Shown in pieces: positions 43,562 through 51,929 of a stretch of DNA of 64,000 bases. The notes below the pieces were generated by a model. The model saw only the letters and a program-made list of their open reading frames with translations, was not told where the DNA came from and ran no database searches. Made by a program: the position numbers and the translations under genes. Source of the DNA: Parasedimentitalea psychrophila (GTDB taxonomy: Bacteria > Pseudomonadota > Alphaproteobacteria > Rhodobacterales > Rhodobacteraceae); the NCBI RefSeq assembly GCF_030285785.1, contig NZ_CP127247.1:3247501-3311500 (forward strand). Direction: 5' to 3'. The stretch's first letter is position 1; each line of letters begins with the position of its first letter.

Positions 43562-44800
43562 ATGTCCTTTCACGACCAGCATATGGGAAACCAGGCCTCC
43601 AACGGCGAAGCTCCATTCCAGCTGCACGAGTGTTTTTTCTCAAGAACAGATGAACGCGGGATCATTCAGGCCGGAAACTACCTTTTCAAGCGGGTTGCAG
43701 GTTTTGAATGGGACGAATTGAAGGGGGCGCCGCATAAAATGGTGCGTCACCCCGATATGCCCAAGGGCCTGTTCTGGCTTTTATGGGACACGATCAAGCG
43801 CGGCCGCAGTATCGGGGCCTATGTAAAGAACCGCACCAAGGATGGGCTTTATTACTGGGTCTACGCTATGGTGGTCCCCTGCGAGGGCGGGTACCTCTCG
43901 GTTCGTTTTAAACCCAGCAGTCCTCTGCTCGCAACAATTCAAACTGAATATGAAGCGCTGCTTAAGGCCGAACAGACCGAAAATCTGACGCCGCAAGCCA
44001 GCGCCATGCGCTTACTGGCCCGGCTGCAAGAGTTGGGATTTGACAAATATCATCATTTTGCAGCCCATGCTGCCAGCGAAGAACTGTTGGCGCGCGATGT
44101 CGGTCTGAAGCGAACACAAAATGCAACGATCTCAAACATGCGCAAGATGCTGAACAATGCCCAGACGCTGAAGCAGGAAAGCCAAGGCCTGGTTAAAGAA
44201 TTTCAGGCGATGCGGACCATTCCGCATAATTTGCGGGTTATCGCCTCACGCATTGAACCTGCCGGTGGGCCGGTAACAGTTCTGTCGCAAAACTACAGCA
44301 CCATGTCTGAGAGCATGTCACAGTGGTTTGAAGCACATGTTCTGGGTGAGAAAAGCAATTTTTCCAGCATCAATGGCACCGTCAATAATAGCCTGTTCGC
44401 CGAGTGTATGGCCCTGGTCATAGGAGAGTGTGGCGAGATGTTTTCAGCCGAGGAACAAAGTCTCGACAATCAGGATGTGGATGCAGAACGTAAGATTCTG
44501 AGTAAGGTATCGGCGGACCGGGTTACCGAGGCCTATGCTGGATTACAGGATGTGAGAACCGAGGCCGACCGCATTTTGCAGGCCTGCAGTATCATGCATC
44601 GTCATTTGCTGGGGCTGAGTTCTACCCGTGTGCTGTGCAAAATCGAAAGTGCCCGGCTGCCAGACACCGGAGAAACACTGACCGATATCATAGATCAGCT
44701 TGCCGATTTTCAGTCTCGTATTTCCGAAAAACTGGATCACATCGTTCGGTTGAGTAACGAAATTCGATCGCAGGACTTCGAGACACAACGGGTTCGGTAA
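43562..44800 (+). CDS. Soluble Aer-type PAS-domain protein without chemoreceptor output
   Basis: The N-terminal ~125 residues are an Aer-like PAS domain: GIIQAGNYLFKRVAGFEWDE, then HKMVRHPDMPKGLFW and YVKNRTKDGLYYWVYA, the motifs of the FAD-binding redox sensor of aerotaxis receptors. The rest is helical, with PHNLRVIASRIEPAGGPVTV near residue 223 resembling the region after PAS in other alphaproteobacterial sensors, but there is no membrane segment and no canonical MCP signalling tip. A redox sensor with unknown output is the best call; it lies next to the denitrification genes. Confidence 0.8.
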   Translation: MSFHDQHMGNQASNGEAPFQLHECFFSRTDERGIIQAGNYLFKRVAGFEWDELKGAPHKMVRHPDMPKGLFWLLWDTIKRGRSIGAYVKNRTKDGLYYWVYAMVVPCEGGYLSVRFKPSSPLLATIQTEYEALLKAEQTENLTPQASAMRLLARLQELGFDKYHHFAAHAASEELLARDVGLKRTQNATISNMRKMLNNAQTLKQESQGLVKEFQAMRTIPHNLRVIASRIEPAGGPVTVLSQNYSTMSESMSQWFEAHVLGEKSNFSSINGTVNNSLFAECMALVIGECGEMFSAEEQSLDNQDVDAERKILSKVSADRVTEAYAGLQDVRTEADRILQACSIMHRHLLGLSSTRVLCKIESARLPDTGETLTDIIDQLADFQSRISEKLDHIVRLSNEIRSQDFETQRVR

Positions 44801-44805
44801 CAAAG

Positions 44806-44841
44806 CCCGCTTTGGCGCTTTGACCCGCTTTGGCGCTTTGA
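44806..44841 (+). repeat. Tandem duplication, 2 x 18 bp
   Basis: CCCGCTTTGGCGCTTTGA occurs twice back to back, directly after the PAS-protein stop codon. Confidence 0.85.
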
Positions 44842-44966
44842 ACTGACCAACTGGCAACGGCCATCTGCTGGCTCGTTCCAGCCCATCCGCGGTGGTTCTT
44901 CGATGGTTCTCGGTGGTTTCAAACTTATTTGGCCCACTCTTTTGTCAGGAAATTTGCCTGCATTTA

Positions 44967-45097
44967 CCAAGACCCCTGCGCCGCCGCTGCGGGGCGCAGG
45001 GGTCTTGGCGTGTCATTCGACGTCGGATTGACGGCAGCCTTTCCACGGTCTGATTTCGCCCTCCTCCATAGGAGGGCCGGGACGGGTGCTATCCCGT
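44967..45097. other. Cluster of three hairpins in the 529-base gap upstream of nirK
   Basis: Arms CCAAGACCCCTGCGCC (44967-44982) and its complement (44993-45008) form a perfect 16-bp stem; GCCCTCCT/AGGAGGGC (45058-45077) with loop CCAT and ACGGG/CCCGT (45082-45097) follow. The first could be the terminator of the PAS gene without T-run; the whole could be a structured RNA. The rest of 44801-45329 holds no gene, only the Fnr-type box at 45254 and the nirK leader. Confidence 0.5.
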
Positions 45098-45253
45098 GAT
45101 CCCGGAAAATCTGGCCGGGCCAATCAAGACATGCGGGGGCGTTTCTGGCGGTGCTGCCAGGGTCTGCCGACGAATCCAAACAAGTTAATCCCCACAATGT
45201 TTTACCGGCTCAGGCGCGAGGATATCCAATCGGCCAGAGTTTAGTTTTGAAGT

Positions 45254-45267
45254 TTGCGTTGGAACAA
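45254..45267. promoter_or_regulatory. Crp/Fnr-type box upstream of nirK
   Basis: TTGCG-TTGG-AACAA keeps the TTG...CAA frame of 14-bp Fnr/Nnr/Dnr sites. It lies 63 bases before the nirK start. The Crp/Fnr regulator at 48985 is the obvious candidate to bind it. Confidence 0.6.
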
Positions 45268-45329
45268 AGTTGAGCGGCAAAAACCGCAGTAGGTCAGTGG
45301 TGAAACAATGTCCTAATAGGAGAGAGCCA

Positions 45330-46481
45330 ATGCTGACACGTAGAGCCACACTGATGGGTGCTGTAGCGGTCGCAACCGCGCCGCTGGCAATCAAGGCCTC
45401 AGCTTCATCAGAGGAAGTCATGGACACTTCCGATGCGAAATCCGTTGATCTCAGCACTCTTCCCCGTCGCAAAGTCAAATTGGTCAGACCGCCGTTTGTG
45501 CATGAGCATGAACAGGTCGCGACCAGCGGTCCTGCGGTTATTCAGTTCGAAATGAAGATCATCGAGAAAGAAGTGCAAATTTCCGATGATGCCTATTTGC
45601 AGGCGATGACTTTCAATGGTTCGATGCCAGGGCCGATGATGGTGGTGCATGAAGGCGACTATGTTGAACTGACCCTCTACAATCCGCCAGAAAACATGTT
45701 TCAGCACAATATCGACTTCCACGCCGCCACCGGCGCGTTGGGTGGTGGTTCGCTGACCCTGGTCAATCCAGGTGAAAAGACAGTTCTGCGGTTCAAGGCA
45801 ACCCGTCCGGGCACCTTTGTCTATCACTGTGCGCCAGGTGGGCCGATGATCCCATGGCACGTCGTTTCCGGCATGTCAGGTGCCATTATGGTGCTGCCAC
45901 GCGACGGTCTGAAAGACCACGTAGGCAAGCCAGTCAGCTATGACCGCATCTATTACATCGGCGAGAATGACTTCTACATTCCCAAAGATGAAAATGGCGA
46001 ATACATGCGCTTTGAGGACGCCGGCGACAGTTATGGCGACACACTTGAGGTGATGAACGGACTGATCCCAAGCCACGTGACCTTTAACGGTAAAGTTGGC
46101 GGTTTGACTGGCGACAACGCGCTGACCGCAACTCAAGGTGAAAAGGTGCTGTTTGTACACTCGCAGGCCAACCGGGACAGTCGCCCACACCTGATTGGTG
46201 GCCACGGTGATTTGGTCTGGGAAACCGGGAAATTCAACAATGCGCCGGATCGCGATTTGGAAACATGGTTCATCCGGGGTGGCTCTGCCGGGGCCGCGTT
46301 GTATGAATTCCTGCAGCCTGGGGTCTATGCCTACGTCAACCACAACTTGATCGAGGCGGTCAATCTGGGCGCCACCGCGCACGTTCTGGTCGAGGGCGAA
46401 TGGAACAACGATCTGATGGAACAGGTCGTCGCCCCAAGTGAATACGACGTAATGCATGAGGGTAAGACTGCGTTGCCATAA
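45330..46481 (+). CDS. nirK: Copper-containing nitrite reductase (NO-forming)
   Basis: NirK reduces nitrite to NO in the periplasm. The 383-residue precursor has a Tat-type signal ([19 protein letters not shown]). Copper ligands are visible: [16 protein letters not shown] (two His shared by type 1 and type 2 sites), FVYHCAPGG with the His-Cys bridge, [14 protein letters not shown] with the type 1 His and Met, and a C-terminal type 2 His in [22 protein letters not shown] precedes ATG 45330. A terminator separates it from nirV; pseudoazurin, a known NirK donor, is encoded nearby. Confidence 0.97.
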   Translation: MLTRRATLMGAVAVATAPLAIKASASSEEVMDTSDAKSVDLSTLPRRKVKLVRPPFVHEHEQVATSGPAVIQFEMKIIEKEVQISDDAYLQAMTFNGSMPGPMMVVHEGDYVELTLYNPPENMFQHNIDFHAATGALGGGSLTLVNPGEKTVLRFKATRPGTFVYHCAPGGPMIPWHVVSGMSGAIMVLPRDGLKDHVGKPVSYDRIYYIGENDFYIPKDENGEYMRFEDAGDSYGDTLEVMNGLIPSHVTFNGKVGGLTGDNALTATQGEKVLFVHSQANRDSRPHLIGGHGDLVWETGKFNNAPDRDLETWFIRGGSAGAALYEFLQPGVYAYVNHNLIEAVNLGATAHVLVEGEWNNDLMEQVVAPSEYDVMHEGKTALP

Positions 46482-46508
46482 TAAGGCCGCCTGTCTGCTG
46501 TGACGTTC

Positions 46509-46538
46509 AAGGGCGGCCGCTTTGCGGCTGCCCTTTTT
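46509..46538 (+). terminator. Hairpin and T-run between nirK and nirV
   Basis: AAGGGC-G-GCCGC pairs with GCGGC-T-GCCCTT around a TTT loop, running into six Ts. It should end most nirK transcripts, leaving nirV at lower level. Confidence 0.85.
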
Positions 46539-46559
46539 TACCCTTGATGAGGTGACGTG

Positions 46560-47369
46560 ATGCGACCTTTTGTTACTCTTTCTGCCATCTGCGCAGCTGG
46601 TGCCGTAATGACTGCGGTGGCTGTGATGTGGTGGCCCGCAGTGCCACAGATAACGGACTTGCCAGAAACCGTGGTCATCCCTGCCGGGTCTTACAGCTAT
46701 CGCCCGTCCGGTGATTTTCGCATCGGCACCCGCGCGGTGGATGCGCCGCGTGAGCTGCGCCGCGCAAATTCAGATTTCCAAATCATGAAATACCCGGTCA
46801 GCGAGGCGCAATATGGGCTCTGTGTTGCTGCTGGCGCCTGTAACCCGACAGCTATGTCCGGCCAGGTGGATGCGCCGCAAGTTGATATTAGTTATGTGGA
46901 CGCCACTGGTTTTGCCCGCTGGTTTTCGCAGATGACTCTGGAAACCTGGCGTTTGCCGACTGACGATGAATGGGTGCGCGCCGCTGGTGAGCGCTACGTG
47001 GATGCCGGGCTTGAGATCAGCAAGGATGAGGATGACCCCGCCAAACGCTGGCTGGCCAATTATCGCAAATTGCTGACGGTCCGGGGCGACACTGATATTG
47101 AAATTCATCCACGGGGGTATTTTGGCGACAACGAGTTTGGCGTCTCCGACATGGCTGGCAATGTCTGGGAATGGACTGAAAGCTGCTTTGTGAATGGGCA
47201 GCTGTCGGCGGACGGCAGCGAAATCACCAAACAAACCAGTTATTGCGGTGTGCGCGCGGTGCAAGGGAAACACCGGGCTTTTATCATCGACTTCGTTCGG
47301 GACGCCAAAGTGGGAGGCTGCGCTGTTGGCATTCCCCCAGACCATCTTGGCTTTCGACTGGTTCGTTAG
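46560..47369 (+). CDS. nirV: NirV-like formylglycine-generating-enzyme-family protein
   Basis: An N-terminal hydrophobic segment (signal anchor) is followed by an SUMF1/FGE-sulfatase-type domain: MKYPVSEAQYGLCVAAG, TWRLPTDDEWVRAAGERY, FGVSDMAGNVWEWTESC and the end DHLGFRLVR. Proteins of this type sit next to nirK in many denitrifiers and are called NirV; their function is unproved, maturation or stability of NirK being suggested. GAGGTG precedes ATG 46560. The stop is 9 bases from the end of the transposase remnant. Confidence 0.88.
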   Translation: MRPFVTLSAICAAGAVMTAVAVMWWPAVPQITDLPETVVIPAGSYSYRPSGDFRIGTRAVDAPRELRRANSDFQIMKYPVSEAQYGLCVAAGACNPTAMSGQVDAPQVDISYVDATGFARWFSQMTLETWRLPTDDEWVRAAGERYVDAGLEISKDEDDPAKRWLANYRKLLTVRGDTDIEIHPRGYFGDNEFGVSDMAGNVWEWTESCFVNGQLSADGSEITKQTSYCGVRAVQGKHRAFIIDFVRDAKVGGCAVGIPPDHLGFRLVR

Positions 47370-47378
47370 CGTGATTGA

Positions 47379-47790
47379 TTATGCGGCTTGTTTTTGATGT
47401 TGCAAGCGGCGGTTTTGGATTGTCGGCTTCTTGATCTTTGCCGTTTCTCTGATGATGGCTTTGTCGCGCCCAAAATAGACGTCTGCCGGTGTGACGTTGT
47501 TCAGGCTCTCATGGTAGCGTTCGTTATTGTAGTCATTGACGAATGTGTCGATCTGGCGTTCGAGATCGCCGGGCAGATAGTCGTTTTCCAGCAGAACCCG
47601 GTTCTTCATGGATTGATGCCAGTGTTCCACTGCCCGGCAGGGCATTGTGCAGCAATGTCCCGAGAGGGATCTTGCCTTGGCTCTGCGGCCTCTCGGCGAT
47701 GCGGGCATCGCCTGCCGGGCAACGGGACAGATGGGACCATTCAACGGTGCGGATGATTTCCAGTTTCTCTGACCCGCCTCATACCTGACG
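47379..47790 (-). pseudogene. IS3-family transposase orfB remnant
   Basis: The C-terminal part of the DDE transposase is intact from about 47624 down to the stop at 47379: HWHQSMKNRVLLENDYLPGD, then NDYNNERYHESLNNVTPADVYFGR with the catalytic-domain end. The beginning appears in another frame as SEKLEIIRTVEWSHL near 47770, and between them only scrambled sequence with SQGKI is left, so most of the catalytic core (the first two acidic residues) is deleted. Confidence 0.8.
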
Positions 47791-47872
47791 GGCCGTATCA
47801 CCGGACAAACGACGCGTCCCAGCTTCGAGGAACTTCCCTCTCATGCATATAAATATGCACTGCCGGGCAGTG

Positions 47873-47974
47873 CTTGGACCAACTGTAATACAGCCCCTCA
47901 GAAATTCCTTCGCGGCGGCACAGTGCCGAAATGCTTTCCTTGCCACGCAAGCCCGCTAAAACAATGCGGATCTT
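47873..47974 (-). pseudogene. IS3-family orfA remnant (helix-turn-helix part)
   Basis: NKIRIVLAGLRGKESISALC continues into RREGISEGLYYSWSK, the typical DNA-binding start of IS3-type OrfA proteins. The frame then runs into unrelated sequence, and the part upstream of 47974 has lost the start region through a frame break. Not functional. Confidence 0.75.
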
Positions 47975-48118
47975 GTTCGCCCAATTTCTCGAACCAATGG
48001 CGTTCCCGGGCTCACTCGGATGAGTAGGTTTGCCAGGTCTTGCTGCGGACGTCGCGGAACATTTTCCGCCGGAGCGCCGCGCTGGCAAGAGTGCGATCCA
48101 CAAATGGTGGCAGAACAA

Positions 48119-48405
48119 TGCCTGACATCAGGCGTCGTCCGCAGTTACGAAGTGAGTTGCGGACGGTCCGGGATAACCCCGAGGACTGCCCGCTTCTTCC
48201 GGAATCAAACCCACTGAAATGGGGGTATCAAACCTAGTGAATACTAACAGCTGTTCAGCCCGCCCCCCGTTGGGGCGCCGATTCCGCCCATGGGGCTGCC
48301 GCCTATGGGCATGGTGCGATTGGCGGAACGGCTGTTTTGCCCGATCCCGCCATCCTCCGTTTGAGATGTCATTTGTCGCAGGATTATCACAGGATTATCG
48401 CAGTC
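48119..48405. other. Gap between the IS remnant and the pseudoazurin gene
   Basis: No gene is supported here. Seen are a direct repeat CAGGATTATC at 48379 and 48390 and an inverted pair GTCCGCA...TGCGGAC near 48137-48166. The sequence may include further decayed IS material. Confidence 0.4.
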
Positions 48406-48439
48406 AAAAAAGGGGCAGCATGTTTACACATGCCGCCCC
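48406..48439 (-). terminator. Rho-independent terminator of the pseudoazurin gene
   Basis: On the minus strand GGGGC-G-GCATGT pairs with ACATGC-T-GCCCC around a 4-base loop and then six Ts; it lies about 40 bases after the stop codon. Confidence 0.88.
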
Positions 48440-48476
48440 GGTCCAACATCAGCGGATGACTTTGGATAAAGCTAGT

Positions 48477-48944
48477 TTAGTTCGATGCCGCGATTTCGGA
48501 GGTGACCTGTTCGAACAGCGGCGCAAAACGTTTCCGGGCTTTGCCTTTCTGCTTGACGGCTGCGGCCAGTTCCAAATTGACGGGCTCCCCAACCTGGATC
48601 AGCGCCACCATACCCATGCCATAGTGGGGGCTGCATTTGATACCATAGAGACCCTCTAGATCCAGAGTGATCGAGAACTCCTTGCCGATTTTGCTTTTAA
48701 ATTTGTCAAACCCTTCTGGGAACATGCCTTTGATGGTTTCGGCATTGTGGCCCTTGTCGGACGGAATGAAGGTGACGGTATCGCCCGGCTGTGCGGCAAC
48801 AAAGGCGGGTTCAAAGACCATGGATCCGTCTTCCCCTTTGTTGAGCATCCGAACTTCAAAGGTTTCGGCGGCTGCGACACTGGCAAATAATGCGGCGGCG
48901 GCAGTCATCACGGTGAGTTTTGCAAACATGTTGATTTCTTTCAT
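48477..48944 (-). CDS. Pseudoazurin (type 1 blue copper protein)
   Basis: A periplasmic electron carrier that passes electrons to NirK and, in some bacteria, to N2O reductase. After a signal peptide ([20 protein letters not shown]) the mature part has the copper ligands: His in DKGHNAETI, then Cys, His and Met in [15 protein letters not shown] near residue 103. It starts MKEINMFAK at 48944; the internal ATG at 48929 is equally possible. Divergent from the Crp/Fnr regulator, with only 40 bases between them. Confidence 0.94.
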   Translation of the reverse strand: MKEINMFAKLTVMTAAAALFASVAAAETFEVRMLNKGEDGSMVFEPAFVAAQPGDTVTFIPSDKGHNAETIKGMFPEGFDKFKSKIGKEFSITLDLEGLYGIKCSPHYGMGMVALIQVGEPVNLELAAAVKQKGKARKRFAPLFEQVTSEIAASN

Positions 48945-48984
48945 TGCGAAATTAGAAGCCCTTGTCTTGCTTTGATATTAGGGT

Positions 48985-49728
48985 ATGGGGGATTGGGGGT
49001 CTTTGTTCTTCAGCAAACTTGGGGTTGGGATATTGAGAAAACTGGATGAAAGCCTGTTGGGTCATATTCCACCGTTTCGGAAACTGGGGCGCCCTGAGAT
49101 CCGTGCGATACTGGATTTGGCTGAGCCGAAACGTTATGCCGCTGGCACGGCGATATTTGAAGAGGGGCTGGCGGCGGAGCGGTTTTACCTGCTGCTGGAT
49201 GGCCATATCCGGGTGATCCGAACCACCGAAGGCGGCGATCAGGTGATTGCGCTGCATATTGTGGCGGGGCAATTGTTTGGCATTGCGGCGGCCATCGGCC
49301 GTGACACCTATCCGGCGACCGCGATGGCGGTGGATGACTGTCTGGTGCTGTCCTGGCCGACCAGCCAGTGGTCGAATTTCACCGCCAATTACGATGGCTT
49401 TGCAACTGAGAGTTACAAGGTTGTCGGCGAGCGGATGGGGGAGATGAACAATCGTCTGGTGGAAATGGCCACCCAGCAGGTGGAACAACGGGTGGCGCGG
49501 GCGGTGCTGCGGCTGATCAGCCAGTCGGGCCGCAAAGTGGCGGGCGGCATTGAAATCGATTTCCCGATCACCCGGCAAAACCTGTCCGACATGACCGGCA
49601 CCACCCTGCACACGGTCAGCCGGCTGATGAGCGGCTGGGAGAAAGTTGGCCTAGTCAAAAGCACCCGGCGCCATATCGTGGTGACCGACGCGCATCGGTT
49701 GGTGGTGTTGAGCGAGAAGTCAGGCTGA
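48985..49728 (+). CDS. Crp/Fnr family regulator, Nnr/Dnr type
   Basis: The N-terminal cyclic-nucleotide-binding-like domain (FEEGLAAERFYLLLDGHIRV, GQLFGIAAAIG) is followed by the dimer helix and a winged helix-turn-helix TRQNLSDMTGTTLHTVSRLM near residue 200. There are no N-terminal cysteines for an Fnr-type Fe-S cluster, as in NO-sensing Nnr/Dnr regulators. Its place between nir and nor genes, with two matching boxes at 45254 and 50018, strongly suggests it controls denitrification. The start at 48985 has a weak ribosome site. Confidence 0.88.
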   Translation: MGDWGSLFFSKLGVGILRKLDESLLGHIPPFRKLGRPEIRAILDLAEPKRYAAGTAIFEEGLAAERFYLLLDGHIRVIRTTEGGDQVIALHIVAGQLFGIAAAIGRDTYPATAMAVDDCLVLSWPTSQWSNFTANYDGFATESYKVVGERMGEMNNRLVEMATQQVEQRVARAVLRLISQSGRKVAGGIEIDFPITRQNLSDMTGTTLHTVSRLMSGWEKVGLVKSTRRHIVVTDAHRLVVLSEKSG

Positions 49729-49944
49729 TTTGTCGGTTTGGGTTGCTTGGGCGATTGCAGTGGTCAGATCGGCGCGAAACGCATCCTCGTCCAGGTCGTG
49801 TTCCAGGCAGGCGTCCTCGATTGAGTGAAACGGCGCCACCAGGCAGCCGACACAGAGCATCTGGTATTTGAGAAAGACCGGCACCGTCTGCGGGTATCGT
49901 GCCAGGATCTCGGAGACGAGAAGGGTCTTGTCTATCAACACCAT
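49720..49944 (-). CDS. DUF1858 domain protein
   Basis: A 74-residue protein that is a single DUF1858 domain: LVSEILARYPQTVPVFLKYQ followed by CVGCLVAPFHSIEDAC, where the CxxC pair is the hallmark of this putative redox-disulfide domain, often linked to hybrid-cluster or NO-detoxification proteins. The frame is open to 50046, but family sequence begins at ATG 49944. Its end overlaps the regulator gene by 9 bases, convergently, and it faces away from norC, so the 149-base gap holds both promoters. Confidence 0.82.
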   Translation of the reverse strand: MVLIDKTLLVSEILARYPQTVPVFLKYQMLCVGCLVAPFHSIEDACLEHDLDEDAFRADLTTAIAQATQTDKSA

Positions 49945-50017
49945 GCGATCCTGATCCCTGGTTCTGCGCAGGCAGCCTGCGGTATATTTGACGATAGCGC
50001 CAAAAACCCCGGCGACT

Positions 50018-50031
50018 TTGTTCTGTATCAA
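50018..50031. promoter_or_regulatory. Crp/Fnr-type box upstream of norC
   Basis: TTGTT-CTGT-ATCAA matches the Fnr/Nnr consensus (TTGAT-N4-ATCAA) at nine of ten half-site positions. It lies 62 bases before the norC start, a position fit for activation, and could also serve the divergent DUF1858 gene. Confidence 0.7.
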
Positions 50032-50092
50032 ACTCGGCGTGGTCAATTGCCTCTAGGTCTGACGCACCCGAAACCACGACTGGATTCCCCAA

Positions 50093-50545
50093 ATGTCTGA
50101 GATCCTAACGAAGTCACGGGCCCGCAACATATTCTACGGAGGATCGCTATTCTTTGTAGTGATCTTTGGGGTCCTGTCCGTTCAAAGCCACCGATATGTG
50201 GTGGACACATCAACCGCTGGAATGCCGCTGAGTGAAGCGGTCATTCTGGGCAAACATGTCTGGGAGCGGAACAGCTGCATCAACTGCCATACGCTGCACG
50301 GCGAGGGCGCTTATTTTGCCCCGGAGCTGGGCAATGTGATGACCCGCTGGGACACGCTGGATGACCCGGAAGGCGCTTATGAAATCCTCGATGGCTGGAT
50401 GCAGGCGCAGCCCAGCGGCATTGAGGGCCGCCGTCAGATGCCTCATTTTGAGATCAACGAAGAAGAAATGCGCGGTCTCGCGGAGTTTCTGCGTTGGGCC
50501 GACCAGACCGACACTCAGGGCTGGCCGCCCAATGATGCGGGTTAA
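50093..50545 (+). CDS. norC: Nitric oxide reductase subunit C (cytochrome c)
   Basis: NorC hands electrons to NorB. The 150-residue protein has one N-terminal membrane anchor (FYGGSLFFVVIFGVLSV, residues 14-30) and a heme c site CINCH at 62-66, with RRQMPHF providing the likely axial Met. First gene of norCBQD; norB starts 11 bases after its stop. Confidence 0.96.
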   Translation: MSEILTKSRARNIFYGGSLFFVVIFGVLSVQSHRYVVDTSTAGMPLSEAVILGKHVWERNSCINCHTLHGEGAYFAPELGNVMTRWDTLDDPEGAYEILDGWMQAQPSGIEGRRQMPHFEINEEEMRGLAEFLRWADQTDTQGWPPNDAG

Positions 50546-50556
50546 GGAGACACGCT

Positions 50557-51927
50557 ATGAAATATAAATCACAAAAAGTGGCCTATGCCTATTTCCTGGT
50601 GGCGATGGGTCTGTTCGCCATTCAGGTTCTGGGCGGGCTTATCGCCGGCTGGATCTACGTCTCGCCAAACTTTCTGTCTGAACTGCTGCCGTTCAACGTG
50701 GTGCGCATGCTGCACACCAACGCGCTTGTTGTCTGGCTGCTGCTGGGCTTCTTTGGGGCGGCGTATTACCTGATCCCCGAGGAAAGCGAGCGCGAGATCT
50801 ACTCGGTCAATCTGGCCTATCTGCAGTTGATCATTCTGGTGATCGGCACCCTGGGCGCGGTTCTCACTTACGTGTTTAACCCGTTTCCGGGCAACTATCT
50901 GCTGGGCATGCAGGGGCGCGAGTTCCTGGAGCAGCCCACCTGGGTCAAACTGGGCATTCTGGTGGCGGCGCTGATCTTCCTGTTCAACATCTCGATGACG
51001 GTGCTGGCGGGACGTAAAACGGCCATTACCAATGTGCTGTTGACCGGTCTGTGGCTGCTGTCGCTGCTGTGGATCTTTGCCTTTATCAACCCTGACAACC
51101 TGAGCCTGGACAAAATGTACTGGTGGTTCGTGATCCATCTCTGGGTCGAAGCGACTTGGGAACTGGTGATGGCGTCGATCCTGGCCTTCCTGCTGCTGAA
51201 GCTGACAGGTGTGGACCGTGAAATCGTTGAGAAATGGCTCTATGTCATTGTATCCACTGCACTGTTCTCGGGCATTCTGGGCACCGGTCACCACTTTTAC
51301 TGGATTGGTCTGCCGGGCTACTGGCAGTGGATCGGCTCGATCTTCTCGACTTTGGAAGTCATTCCGTTCTTCCTGATGATGAGCTTTGCCTTTGTCATGG
51401 TCTGGAAGGGCCGTCGCAATCACCCCAATAAGGCCGCGTTGCTTTGGTCGCTTGGGGCATCGACTGTCGCCTTCTTTGGCGCTGGTGTCTGGGGCTTCCT
51501 GCATACTTTGCACGGGGTGAACTTCTACAGCCACGGAACGCAAATCACTGCGGCCCACGGTCACCTGGCCTTTTACGGTGCCTATGTGGCGACCAACCTT
51601 GCGATCATGAGCTATGCGATCCCGCATCTGCGTGGACGTGATCCCTATAATCAGGTGCTGAACATGGTCTCGTTCTGGCTGATGACCGGTGGCATGGCCT
51701 TCATGACCTTTGTTCTGACCTTTGCCGGCACCATTCAAACCCACATGCAGCGGGTGCTGGGAGAGAACTTCATGGAGGTGCAGGACAGTCTGAGCCTGTT
51801 CTACATGATGCGCTTTGGTTCTGGTCTGGCTGTGGTGATTGGCGCGCTGTTGTTCATCTATTCGATGATGGTGCCGCGTCGTGAACTGTTTGCAAAACGC
51901 TCTGATGCACCTGTGGCTGGAGAGTGA
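50557..51927 (+). CDS. norB: Nitric oxide reductase subunit B
   Basis: The catalytic heme-copper-oxidase-family subunit that reduces two NO to N2O. About twelve membrane helices are seen in 456 residues. Diagnostic blocks are MLHTNALVVWLLLGFFGAAYYL (heme-ligand His), HLWVEATWELVMASI (FeB-site His and Glu), GTGHHFYWIG (two FeB His) and GHLAFYGAYVATNLA (proximal heme His pair). Overlaps norQ's ribosome binding region. Confidence 0.97.
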   Translation: MKYKSQKVAYAYFLVAMGLFAIQVLGGLIAGWIYVSPNFLSELLPFNVVRMLHTNALVVWLLLGFFGAAYYLIPEESEREIYSVNLAYLQLIILVIGTLGAVLTYVFNPFPGNYLLGMQGREFLEQPTWVKLGILVAALIFLFNISMTVLAGRKTAITNVLLTGLWLLSLLWIFAFINPDNLSLDKMYWWFVIHLWVEATWELVMASILAFLLLKLTGVDREIVEKWLYVIVSTALFSGILGTGHHFYWIGLPGYWQWIGSIFSTLEVIPFFLMMSFAFVMVWKGRRNHPNKAALLWSLGASTVAFFGAGVWGFLHTLHGVNFYSHGTQITAAHGHLAFYGAYVATNLAIMSYAIPHLRGRDPYNQVLNMVSFWLMTGGMAFMTFVLTFAGTIQTHMQRVLGENFMEVQDSLSLFYMMRFGSGLAVVIGALLFIYSMMVPRRELFAKRSDAPVAGE

Positions 51928-51929
51928 TT

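Larger units (their letters stand above)
47379..47974 (-). mobile_element. Decayed IS3-family insertion sequence
   Basis: Recognisable pieces of both IS3 reading frames, orfA then orfB on the minus strand, survive, but with internal deletions and frame breaks, and no intact terminal inverted repeats were found. The element abuts nirV and separates nirKV from pseudoazurin and the nor genes. It cannot transpose by itself. Confidence 0.75.

Noticed and set aside
48945-48984. Possible Fnr-type box between pseudoazurin and the Crp/Fnr gene
   Set aside because: TTG and CAA-type words occur, but none with the 14-bp TTG-N8-CAA spacing.
50569-51744. 391-residue minus-strand frame opposite norB
   Set aside because: Highly charged, His/Gln-rich shadow of the norB membrane helices.
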